From assembly GCA_900553335.1 (NCBI GenBank), contig USCU01000010.1:1-13339 (forward strand): a DNA stretch of 13,339 nucleotides, written 5' to 3'. The DNA is from an uncultured Ruminococcus sp. GTDB taxonomy: Bacteria; Bacillota; Clostridia; Oscillospirales; Ruminococcaceae. Positions 6,400 to 13,339 of the stretch are shown piece by piece. Within the stretch, counting starts at the first letter, position 1. Each line of letters starts with the position of its first letter. Below the pieces are notes generated by a model that worked only from the letters and a program-made list of their open reading frames with translations, was not told where the DNA came from and did no database searches. Both the position numbers and the translations under genes were made by a program.

Positions 6400-8943
6400 T
6401 TACCCTTTTGCATCATACCAGCTTTTTCCCTCGTTCACATCAGCTATCAACGGCACTGCAAGAGAAGCGGCGTGCGTCATTTCACAGGAAAGTATCTGAG
6501 ATGCTTTATCCTTGTCCTTTTCGCTCACTTCAATTATAAGCTCATCGTGAACCTGTAAAATAAGCCTTGCGTCAAGCTGCTCCTCTTTGAGCCGCCTGTA
6601 AACTCGTATCATAGCTATTTTTATTATGTCGGCAGCAGTTCCCTGAATCGGTGCATTCATCGCTGCCCGCTTTCCGAATGCCTGAACCATTTTATTTTTA
6701 GCAACAAGCTCGGGAATATATCTTCTTCTGCCGTACATTGTAGTAACATATCCCGTCTTAAGCGCATCTTCCACCGTTTTGTCCATATATTTTTTTACAC
6801 CCGGATATGTTGCATGGTACTGCTCGATATACCTCTTTGCCTCGGCTACCGAAACACCTAAATCGTTTGAAAGAGAGAATGCGCCTATTCCGTATACAAT
6901 TCCGAAATTTACTATTTTTGCAGTTCTTCTCATTTCGTCTGTTACAAAATCTATTGGCATATCAAAAACCTTACTAGCAGTCATTGCATGGAAATCCTTT
7001 CCGGACAAAAATGAGCCTATAAGATTTTCGTCATCACAGGCATGGGCCAGTATTCTAAGCTCAATCTGGCTGTAATCCGCATCTAAAAGCGTATAGCCGT
7101 CTTTTGCGATAAAGAATTTTCTCATCATTCGCCCAAGCTCTTTTCTGACAGGAATGTTTTGCATATTAGGATCGCTCGATGAAATTCTTCCTGTTCTCGT
7201 TTCGGTCTGATTAAAGAAGGAGTGGACTCTTCCGTCCTCCCTTATAACCTTTAAAAGTCCCTCTACATAGGTAGAATTCAGCTTTGTAAGTGTTCTGTAG
7301 TCCAGTATCAAAGGAATTATAGGGTGTTTTTCACGAAGCTCCTCTAGGACCTCTGCGCTTGTAGAATATCCGCTTTTGGTTTTCTTCTTAAACGGAAGCC
7401 CTAGATCCTCAAAAAGCACTTCTCCTAGCTGTTTTGGACTTGCGATGTTAAATTCCCTGCCCGCAAGATCAAATATCTCGCTTTTCAAAACACTTATTTC
7501 CTGCGACAAGCCTTCACCGAATGTCTTTATGCCGTCTGCATCCGTTCTTACGCCTAGATTTTCCATACTCGCCAAAACTTCGCAAAGAGGTATCTCAATG
7601 TCATACAAAACCCCATCGAGTTCCTTTTCGCTTATCTCTCTTTTAAGTCTTTCACAAAGACCTTCAAGAGAAGCTATGTCCTCATATCCTGAAACATCTT
7701 TTCTATATGGAATGTTATAAACTAAACATAGATTCATTACGCTGTAGCCGCTCGCCTGTGAATTTAAAAGATATCCTGCAAGGTCAGCAATAAACACAAT
7801 GTTTTTAAGCTCCGTTTCGTTTTTCATACAAAGCTTATAAGGTTCTTTACCCTCAAAACAAATCTTTTTGCAGTCGCTTTTAAAAAACTCAAGCATGAGC
7901 TTTTCGTCTGTTGTATAAAAAATAATCCCTTGCGCCGCAATATCAAGCCTTTTAGGCGAATAGATAAAGTATGCCGTTTTATCTTTTGTAAAATTTGAGA
8001 AATCCTGTGCTTCAAGCTCTTTTATCTCGGCGGTCTTTAAGTTGTCAGGCAAAATCTGATCAGGCTCAGATTCTGCTGATGCGATCTCCTGCAAATCAAG
8101 CTTTTCTATAAGCTTGAACATCTCGTATTTTGCCAAAACTCCGTAAAGCTTTTCTTCGGTTACATTTCCCTGCAAGTAATATTCGAGATTTGTGTCTATA
8201 GGCGCATCAAGAACGATAGTTCCGAGCCACTTGCTGTGATATGCATCGTCTTTACCGTTTATAAGCTTATGTTTTAGATTCTCTCTTATGTCGCTCTCAT
8301 CAATCGTATCGTAAAGCTTATCCACCGAGCCGTATTCTCGAATCAATGAAAGGGCTGTTTTTTCTCCTATACCCGCAACTCCTTTTATGTTGTCGGAGCT
8401 GTCGCCCTGAAGCGCTTTAACATCTATAAGCTGTATCGGATCGAGTCCATAATCCTCTTTGATTTTGTCCGGAGTGTATATTATAGTTTCCTTTGTTTTT
8501 GCAAGATAAACCGTAACATTGTCGTTTACAAGCTGTAAAGAATCCCTGTCGCCGGTTAAAATCACGCATTCTTCGCCGCTTTGACTCAAAAGATGAGAAA
8601 CGCTTCCTAAAATGTCATCCGCTTCATATCCCTCTATTTCAAGCACCTTAGTTCCCAAAAGCGTAAGGATTTCCTTTACAACAGGCATCTGTGCTCTGAG
8701 CTCCTCAGGCATACCCTTTCGGTTAGCTTTATAGGTATCGTCCTCCTTGTGGCGAAATGTCGGCGCATGAACGTCAAACGCCGCTACGACTCCGTCGGGC
8801 TTTACCTCTTTGATCGTCTTAAGATATATATTCATAAACCCTGTAAGCGCATTTGTATAAAAGCCTTTTGTATTTGTCAAAAGCCTTATTCCGTAAAAAG
8901 CCCTGTTCATCATGCTGTTTCCGTCGATAGCTAAAATTTTCAT
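6400..8943 (-). CDS. polA: DNA polymerase I with inactive proofreading domain
   Basis: Fills gaps in excision repair and replaces Okazaki primers. The 847 residues hold three regions. The 5'-nuclease domain (about 1-290) has DGNSMMNRAFYG, TGDRDSLQLV and the DNA-binding GDSSDNIKGVAGIGEKTA. The 3'-5' exonuclease-like region (about 300-460) lacks the DTET-type metal-binding motif, so no proofreading is expected, as in Bacillus and Thermus enzymes. The polymerase domain carries motif A DADYSQIELR (catalytic Asp623), motif B RRTAKIVNFGIVYG (Lys676, Tyr684) and motif C QVHDELIIEV (Asp800, Glu801). The start at 8943 is chosen because GGGAGG lies 6 nt before this ATG and the protein then begins MKILAIDGNS; the open frame extends 25 codons upstream without support. 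It is last in a same-strand series, 113 nt after the methyltransferase gene. Confidence 0.97.
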   Translation of the reverse strand: MKILAIDGNSMMNRAFYGIRLLTNTKGFYTNALTGFMNIYLKTIKEVKPDGVVAAFDVHAPTFRHKEDDTYKANRKGMPEELRAQMPVVKEILTLLGTKVLEIEGYEADDILGSVSHLLSQSGEECVILTGDRDSLQLVNDNVTVYLAKTKETIIYTPDKIKEDYGLDPIQLIDVKALQGDSSDNIKGVAGIGEKTALSLIREYGSVDKLYDTIDESDIRENLKHKLINGKDDAYHSKWLGTIVLDAPIDTNLEYYLQGNVTEEKLYGVLAKYEMFKLIEKLDLQEIASAESEPDQILPDNLKTAEIKELEAQDFSNFTKDKTAYFIYSPKRLDIAAQGIIFYTTDEKLMLEFFKSDCKKICFEGKEPYKLCMKNETELKNIVFIADLAGYLLNSQASGYSVMNLCLVYNIPYRKDVSGYEDIASLEGLCERLKREISEKELDGVLYDIEIPLCEVLASMENLGVRTDADGIKTFGEGLSQEISVLKSEIFDLAGREFNIASPKQLGEVLFEDLGLPFKKKTKSGYSTSAEVLEELREKHPIIPLILDYRTLTKLNSTYVEGLLKVIREDGRVHSFFNQTETRTGRISSSDPNMQNIPVRKELGRMMRKFFIAKDGYTLLDADYSQIELRILAHACDDENLIGSFLSGKDFHAMTASKVFDMPIDFVTDEMRRTAKIVNFGIVYGIGAFSLSNDLGVSVAEAKRYIEQYHATYPGVKKYMDKTVEDALKTGYVTTMYGRRRYIPELVAKNKMVQAFGKRAAMNAPIQGTAADIIKIAMIRVYRRLKEEQLDARLILQVHDELIIEVSEKDKDKASQILSCEMTHAASLAVPLIADVNEGKSWYDAKG

Positions 8944-9007
8944 ATTATTCCTCCCGACAAGGTTGTTTGATAATGGGTTTGCTCCAATAATTATTGTAAT
9001 CCGAGCG

Positions 9008-9034
9008 TGTCGGCGCATGTCCGCCTATGCGACA
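9008..9034 (-). other. GC-rich hairpin in the 113-nt leader between the methyltransferase gene and polA
   Basis: On the plus strand TGTCGGCGCAT (9008-9018) faces ATGCGACA (9027-9034): an 8-bp stem with a 3-nt bulge and 8-nt loop. An alternative fold pairs GGCG with CGCC. It begins 22 nt after the methyltransferase stop and has no T-run on the minus strand, so it is not a standard terminator. It could be an RNA processing or stability element, or nothing. No convincing polA promoter was seen in the rest of this leader. Confidence 0.35.
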
Positions 9035-9056
9035 ATATTTTAAAAGTGTACTTTTT

Positions 9057-9776
9057 CTACAAACTGTGTAATCCGTAAATCTGCTTCATTTCTTCACTGT
9101 ATTCGTCATTGTCATCATAGACAAAAAGACCTTTTTCTACTGTCATAAACGGCTTTGCTCCCTTTTTTCCCTCGGCAAGCATAAGCCAAGGAGCATCGCC
9201 CTTTTTCTTTGAAACAAATCTTATTCTTTTCGGCTCAATTCCGTTTTCTCTCATAGCACATAAAACGTCGCATAGCCGTTCGGGGCGATTTGTAATGCAA
9301 AGCTTTCCTCCGAATTTGAGGTTTTTTGAAGCGGCACGGCAAACGTCGTCTATTGTGCAAAGTGTTTCATGACGTGCTATCTTATCCGCCTTTGTTTCGC
9401 TTATTATTCCCGTTCCCGAAATTTTATACGGCGGATTACAGGTTATAAGGTCAAGCTCTTCGCTCGCTTTAAAATCTTTTATGTCACCGTGAAACAGAAA
9501 AAGTTTTTCAAGCTTTGACTTTTGTCTGCTCTCCTTAAGCTGACAAAACGCTTTGTCCTGAATCTCTGCCGCATATATTTTCAGAGGCGAATAAAACTTT
9601 TCGAGCAATAATGCTACGATTCCGTTTCCGCTGCAAAAATCACAGACAATATCCTTTTTTCTGGCTTTTGAAAAATATGCAAGCAAAAAAGCGTCCGTTC
9701 CGAAGCGATGGTCTTTTGACACACATACCGAAAGCTCGTCGTTTAACCTTTCAAACTTAAAATCGCTGTAATTCAT
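9057..9776 (-). CDS. TrmN6-like tRNA (adenine-N6)-methyltransferase (YfiC/YabB family)
   Basis: A SAM-dependent methyltransferase of the group that makes m6A at position 37 of tRNA-Val in E. coli (YfiC/TrmN6). The protein has 239 residues, normal for the family. Seen: an N-terminal segment DHRFGTDAFLLAYF matching the family's GxDAxLLA block, the SAM-binding CDFCSGNGIVALLL (residues 45-58), acidic AAEIQ about 20 residues later, and NPPY (114-117), which holds the target base in amino-methyltransferases. The exact tRNA target in this organism is inferred. Its ATG overlaps the dihydrouridine synthase TGA as ATGA (9773-9776), so translation is probably coupled, and GGAGAGG lies just upstream within the previous gene. 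In Bacillus the homologue yabB sits near yazA and rsmI, so pairing with a Dus gene is a different arrangement. Confidence 0.85.
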   Translation of the reverse strand: MNYSDFKFERLNDELSVCVSKDHRFGTDAFLLAYFSKARKKDIVCDFCSGNGIVALLLEKFYSPLKIYAAEIQDKAFCQLKESRQKSKLEKLFLFHGDIKDFKASEELDLITCNPPYKISGTGIISETKADKIARHETLCTIDDVCRAASKNLKFGGKLCITNRPERLCDVLCAMRENGIEPKRIRFVSKKKGDAPWLMLAEGKKGAKPFMTVEKGLFVYDDNDEYSEEMKQIYGLHSL

Positions 9777-10750
9777 TTAACCTCTCCGTTTTTCAAAATC
9801 TCATCGCAAAGCCGATAAAGATCATCAAGTTTTGAAAGCCCTCCGCATTCGCCCCTCAGCTTAGCGGCATTAGGCAAACCCTTTATATACCAAGCAATAT
9901 TTTTTCTGGCTTCCTTCATTCCCTGCCGTTCGCCTTTGTACTCGACAATTTTTTTCGTGTGTAAAATCATCATCTCCACTCGTTGCGGGAGCGACGGCAA
10001 AGAAAACTCTCTTCCATCGAAATAAGCGTTTATCTCATCAAATACAAACGGACTTCCGTAGCTTGCTCTTCCAAGCGTTACAAAGTCACAGCCCGTTTGC
10101 TCATACATTTTCTCAGCATCTTTTCCGCACTTTATATCACCGTTTCCGATAACAGGAATTTTAACGCTTGATTTTACGTCTTTTATAACCGACCAGTCAG
10201 CGGTTCCCGAATACATCTGTGCCTTTGTCCTTGCATGAACGGTGATCGCCGCCGCTCCTGCCTGCTCAAGTCTTTTTGCAAACTCAGGAGCATTAATGCT
10301 TTCCTCGTCCCAGCCCGAACGTATTTTTACCGTCACCGGAACATTTACCGCCCTTACCGTTTCAAAAACGATTCTTTCTGCGGTTTTCGGATTTTTCATA
10401 AGAGCCGAGCCTGCTCCGTTGCCGGCAATTTTAGGTACAGGACAGCCCATGTTTATATCAATTATATCCGGTGAAAACTTTAAAATCATCTCAGCGGCTT
10501 TCGCCATAAACACCGGATCTTCTCCGAAAAGCTGAAGCGCCATAGGTCGCTCAAAATCAGTTATCTCGCAAAGCTTCGGCGTTTTCTTATCTCCGTAGAC
10601 AAGTCCCTTTGACGAGATCATTTCGCTTGTGAGATAAGCGCATCCGTACATTTTGCACATTTCTCTGTACGCTCTGTCGGCGACCGACGCCATAGGAGCA
10701 AGGGCTGCATTGCCTTTTATAATAACATTTCCTATCTTAATTTCTCTCAT
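9773..10750 (-). CDS. dus: tRNA-dihydrouridine synthase (DusB-like)
   Basis: An FMN- and NADPH-dependent enzyme reducing uridine to dihydrouridine in the tRNA D-loop. With this start it has 325 residues. The barrel opens with APMASVADRAYR; the catalytic Cys103 lies in DINMGCPVPKI, Lys142 in VTVKIRSGW, His172 in TVHARTKAQMYSG, and FMN-phosphate contacts in IGNGDI (201-206) and LGRASYG. The order and wording match bacterial DusB. The start is uncertain: ATG at 10750 aligns with the family (then REIKIGNV), but GGGAG lies 13 nt upstream, rather far; ATG at 10762 adds MQNG but sits 1 nt from that site. It follows the LUD gene by 48 nt and overlaps the methyltransferase gene by 4 nt, forming a tRNA-modification pair. 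Confidence 0.93.
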   Translation of the reverse strand: MREIKIGNVIIKGNAALAPMASVADRAYREMCKMYGCAYLTSEMISSKGLVYGDKKTPKLCEITDFERPMALQLFGEDPVFMAKAAEMILKFSPDIIDINMGCPVPKIAGNGAGSALMKNPKTAERIVFETVRAVNVPVTVKIRSGWDEESINAPEFAKRLEQAGAAAITVHARTKAQMYSGTADWSVIKDVKSSVKIPVIGNGDIKCGKDAEKMYEQTGCDFVTLGRASYGSPFVFDEINAYFDGREFSLPSLPQRVEMMILHTKKIVEYKGERQGMKEARKNIAWYIKGLPNAAKLRGECGGLSKLDDLYRLCDEILKNGEVK

Positions 10751-10798
10751 GCCGTTTTGCATTCTCCCGTGTACTTTTGCATATTTCTAGGCTTTCAC

Positions 10799-11449
10799 TT
10801 AATATCCGAGTTTTTCCCCTACAAGTATTACTTTTATCCTTCCCTTGTGTCTTTGTCTTGCGCTTACGACATAATTGCAGCAAACCCTGCCGTCGCTTTT
10901 ACAGCCTGTCGGCATATCACCTTTTATTCCTATACATTCTCCTGTTTCTAAACAGTAAGTCTTACAGTCAAGTCTTTTTGTATTACATGGCGCAGCTATG
11001 GTTTTTACTCTTCTTACCGCCTCGTCAAGATTTTTTACTATCTTGTTATAGCCGACAATCATCACTACCGATTTCGGACCGTAGCAAATAGCCGCAACTC
11101 TGTTTGAATTTCCGTCAACATTATAAAGCTCACCGTTTAAAGTAACGGCGTTTGATGAGCAAAAATAGCTGTCGGCAAAAAAGCTTTTTCTGTAAAGCTC
11201 CTCAGTTTCCTCTCGTGTTTGACATTTTGAGCGATCAAGTACGTTATAATCACCCGACATAAGCATATCCATAACGCCCGACTGCTTTACAGACTGCGAT
11301 CCGCCAAAAGAAATTGTTTCACCCGTTTTCAAAAGGCTTTTTGCGATCTCTACAGCTTCATCGCTGTCCTTTGCAATAAAAGCTGAAATGTTATTTTCCT
11401 CAAGCGCTTTCCTTGCGCTCTCCATAAGTCTTAAAACTTCTTCATTCAT
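10799..11449 (-). CDS. LUD-domain (LutC/YkgG-like, former DUF162) protein with cysteine-rich tail
   Basis: Belongs to the LUD superfamily, whose best-known members LutB and LutC act in lactate oxidation. This stand-alone 216-residue form has no established reaction. Seen: the ISFGGSQSVKQSG block (about 46-58), LNGELYNVDGNSNRVAAICYGP (104-125), VVMIVGYNKIV, and a tail rich in cysteines at 155, 162, 166, 172, 183, 190 and 191 before the terminal VILVGEKLGY. The cysteines could bind an Fe-S cluster or zinc (inference). No lutA or lutB, lactate permease or ferredoxin gene is adjacent, so lactate use should not be assumed. ATG at 11449 has AGGAGAG well placed upstream. It starts 19 nt after the recG stop, so both are probably on one transcript. 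Confidence 0.85.
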   Translation of the reverse strand: MNEEVLRLMESARKALEENNISAFIAKDSDEAVEIAKSLLKTGETISFGGSQSVKQSGVMDMLMSGDYNVLDRSKCQTREETEELYRKSFFADSYFCSSNAVTLNGELYNVDGNSNRVAAICYGPKSVVMIVGYNKIVKNLDEAVRRVKTIAAPCNTKRLDCKTYCLETGECIGIKGDMPTGCKSDGRVCCNYVVSARQRHKGRIKVILVGEKLGY

Positions 11450-11468
11450 TGTTATTACTCTCCTCTAA

Positions 11469-13289
11469 TCAGTTTTCATATTGTCTTTCAAAAAGCTCAT
11501 TTATAAGCGATTTCAAGCCTTTGTTTTCAGGCCTTTTAAGATTCGGATCGCTTTCAAAAATCCTCTTTGATTCCTCCTGAGCATCCTTTAAAACTTCTAT
11601 ATCCTCGGACATATCCGCAATTTTAAGCTTCGGAAGTCCGTGCTGCTTTGAGCCGAAAAAGTCTCCCGGTCCTCGCATCTTGAGATCCTGCCTTGACAGC
11701 TCAAATCCGTCTGAGATCTCCGACATAATTTTAAGCCGTTTTCTGCAATCCTCAGTCGGGTTGTCAGTAACTAAAATGCAGTACGACTGCTCAGCACCAC
11801 GTCCTACTCTTCCTCTCAGCTGATGCAGCTGAGAAAGTCCGAACCGTTCTGAATTTTCTATCATAATGACAGTTGCGTTCGGAACATCTACTCCCACCTC
11901 AACTACTGTGGTCGATACTAAAACGTCAATCTCTCCCGATTTAAAGCGAGTCATTATTTTTTCCTTTTCAGCGGCTTTCATCTTCCCGTGCAAAAGCCCT
12001 ATGATATATCCCGAAAGATCATTAACCGCCAAGTTTTCTGCATATGTTTTAACGCTTTTCAATCCCGACTCGTTTTCTTCTATCATAGGGCAGACGATAT
12101 ATGCCTGCCGCCCTTTGTCAAGCTCTTTTTTTATAAATGCGTATGCCCTCTGCCTAAGCCTTCCCGTAACTGCATAGGTTTGTATTTTCTGCCGCCCCTT
12201 AGGAAGCTCGTTTAAAACCGATATATCGAGGTCACCGTAAATCATAAGCGCAAGCGTTCTCGGGATCGGAGTTGCCGACATAACTAAGACATGCGGATTA
12301 ACTCCTTTTTTAGAAAGAGATGCTCTTTGGTCAACCCCAAAGCGATGCTGTTCGTCTGTAATTACAAACGCCAAATCACAAAAACTTACGCTTTGCTGAT
12401 AAAGCGCCTGAGTACCTACTATAACGTCTATCTCGCCGTCTTGAATTTTTTGATACATCTCGCTTTTTTGCTTCGGAGTAAGAGAGCCTACCAAAAGTCC
12501 GACATTAACGCCCAAAGGCTCTAAAAAGGCCTTAAAGGTTTCATAATGCTGTGCCGCCAAAATCTCTGTCGGCGCCATTAAAGCCGTCTGCTTTTTATTC
12601 TTGAACACAAAATAGCTCACCGCCGCCGCAACTGCTGTTTTTCCGCTACCAACATCACCCTGCAAAAGCCTGTTCATAGGGAAGTCCTTTTTCATGTCCG
12701 AAATACATTCATCTATAGATTTTCTCTGACACTCGGTAAGCGAGAACGGAAGGCTTTTATAAAAGTCGTCAATATCAGCACCTGACAATCTGTTCGGGGT
12801 TTGCTCTCTGTTTCTCCCCTTAAGCATTAACATTCCAAGCCCAAGCGTTAAAAGCTCATCAAAAACAAGACGTCTTTTCGCCGTATTAAAGCTGTAATCA
12901 TCTTTAGGAAAATGAATATTATAAAGCGCATAAGGCAAAGAGCAAAGTTCGTGTCTTTTTAAAATACCGCTTGGAACAGGCTCATAAATTCTTCCGTTTA
13001 AAAGCGAAAGCGCATTTTTAATGTTCTCTCTGATGAGGTTTTGAGTTATCCCCTCTGTCATCGGATAAACCGGCTGCATATTTGCACCTGCGCCTATTTT
13101 AAAAACTGTCGGCGAGTTCATTTCTTTTCTGACCATATTTCCCGAAATCTTTCCGTAAAGAATAATAGGCTCGCCTAAGATAAGAGAATTAAAGAGATAC
13201 TCGCTGTTATAAATTATTACAGTTAAGTCCTCCTCGTCATCGGTAAACACAGCCTTAAATATTGTCATTCCCTTTCTTATTCTCGCAGG
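11469..13289 (-). CDS. recG: ATP-dependent DNA helicase RecG, N-terminus missing at contig end
   Basis: Remodels stalled replication forks and branch-migrates Holliday junctions. 606 genuine residues are present; full proteins have about 680-690, so roughly 80 N-terminal residues are lost. The piece begins inside the wedge (OB-fold) domain (TIFKAVF, EPIILYGKISG). Helicase motifs, counted from the first genuine residue: Walker A GDVGSGKT (211-218), APTEILAAQH, DEQHRFGV (312-319), SATPIPRTLAL (338-348), STTVVEVGVDVPNA and QLHQLRGRVGRG. The RecG-specific end follows, with FELSRQDLKMRGPGDFFGSKQHG. The frame continues past 13289 into sequencing adapter, producing a false start MSRGLGDVYKRQ that must be discarded. 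It is the first visible gene of the minus-strand series, followed by the LUD gene after 19 nt. Confidence 0.97.
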   Translation of the reverse strand, partial: PARIRKGMTIFKAVFTDDEEDLTVIIYNSEYLFNSLILGEPIILYGKISGNMVRKEMNSPTVFKIGAGANMQPVYPMTEGITQNLIRENIKNALSLLNGRIYEPVPSGILKRHELCSLPYALYNIHFPKDDYSFNTAKRRLVFDELLTLGLGMLMLKGRNREQTPNRLSGADIDDFYKSLPFSLTECQRKSIDECISDMKKDFPMNRLLQGDVGSGKTAVAAAVSYFVFKNKKQTALMAPTEILAAQHYETFKAFLEPLGVNVGLLVGSLTPKQKSEMYQKIQDGEIDVIVGTQALYQQSVSFCDLAFVITDEQHRFGVDQRASLSKKGVNPHVLVMSATPIPRTLALMIYGDLDISVLNELPKGRQKIQTYAVTGRLRQRAYAFIKKELDKGRQAYIVCPMIEENESGLKSVKTYAENLAVNDLSGYIIGLLHGKMKAAEKEKIMTRFKSGEIDVLVSTTVVEVGVDVPNATVIMIENSERFGLSQLHQLRGRVGRGAEQSYCILVTDNPTEDCRKRLKIMSEISDGFELSRQDLKMRGPGDFFGSKQHGLPKLKIADMSEDIEVLKDAQEESKRIFESDPNLKRPENKGLKSLINELFERQYEN

Positions 13290-13339
13290 CTGTCTCTTAT
13301 ACACATCTCCGAGCCCACGAGACAAGAGGCAATCTCGTA
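13290..13339. other. Illumina Nextera adapter contamination at contig end
   Basis: From 13290 the sequence reads CTGTCTCTTATACACATCT, the Nextera transposon mosaic end, then CCGAGCCCACGAGAC (read-2 adapter), AAGAGGCA (13324-13331, an 8-base i7 index, N711 as I recall) and ATCTCGTA, the beginning of the P7 arm. This is library adapter assembled onto the contig, not genome. Biological sequence ends at 13289. Confidence 0.98.

Noticed and set aside
8960..9000. A polA promoter using TACAAT on the minus strand
   Set aside because: The -10-like TACAAT has no acceptable -35 at 16-18 nt (GACATG at best), so I did not call it.
8944..9018. A 25-residue N-terminal extension of DNA polymerase I
   Set aside because: The extension is not similar to PolA, has no ribosome binding site, and the ATG at 8943 has an ideal one followed by the canonical MKILAIDGNS.
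13290..13325. An N-terminal extension and ATG start for recG
   Set aside because: These codons lie entirely in Nextera adapter sequence; the genuine frame is open-ended at 13289.
1..13339. CRISPR arrays, prophage, transposons, tRNA or rRNA genes, riboswitches
   Set aside because: Reading both strands showed no spaced direct repeats, transposase or integrase motifs, tRNA-like cloverleaf or T-box elements; nearly all the DNA is accounted for by housekeeping genes.

Overview
The window looks like chromosomal housekeeping DNA from a moderately AT-rich, endospore-forming member of the Firmicutes, class Clostridia, most likely an Oscillospiraceae/Ruminococcaceae-type gut bacterium. The grounds are: a YpeB spore-germination protein, strong AGGAGG-like ribosome binding sites, two TTG starts, a DNA polymerase I with a decayed proofreading domain, and the general character of the proteins. 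The lineage is inferred from family resemblance, not from a search. No rRNA, tRNA, CRISPR array, transposase or phage gene was seen.

Layout. (1) Positions 1-1111, minus strand: a cysteine desulfurase whose last few codons lie beyond the left edge. (2) Positions 1112-1298: a divergent intergenic region with a good sigma-A-type promoter for the desulfurase and a candidate sigma-G-type promoter for ypeB. (3) Positions 1299-3901, plus strand: ypeB and enolase, 14 nt apart, closed by a rho-independent terminator. (4) Positions 3966-4976, minus strand: a cysteine-rich FliB-family protein, convergent with enolase. (5) Positions 4977-5086: a second divergent region with back-to-back promoters. (6) Positions 5087-6261, plus strand: an ArsC/Spx-like thioredoxin-fold protein and an OGG1-type 8-oxoguanine DNA glycosylase, 5 nt apart, followed by a hairpin terminator that can serve both strands and a small 7-mer repeat cluster. 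(7) Positions 6400-13289, all minus strand, transcribed recG, LUD-domain protein, tRNA-dihydrouridine synthase, TrmN6-like methyltransferase, then polA after a 113-nt leader. recG lacks its N-terminus because the contig ends inside it.

The last 50 bases (13290-13339) are not biological. They are an Illumina Nextera read-2 adapter with its i7 index, so the apparent recG start lying in them is an artefact.

Themes: genome maintenance (recG, polA, 8-oxoG glycosylase), tRNA modification (dihydrouridine synthase and an adenine N6-methyltransferase, plus the sulfur donor enzyme at the left edge), central metabolism (enolase) and spore germination (ypeB). I found no convincing undescribed system. 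The items most worth a second look are ypeB joined to enolase without sleB beside it, the FliB-family gene with no flagellar neighbours, the redox-protein/8-oxoG-repair pair with a dyad inside its promoter, and the LUD protein within a recG/tRNA-modification cluster.
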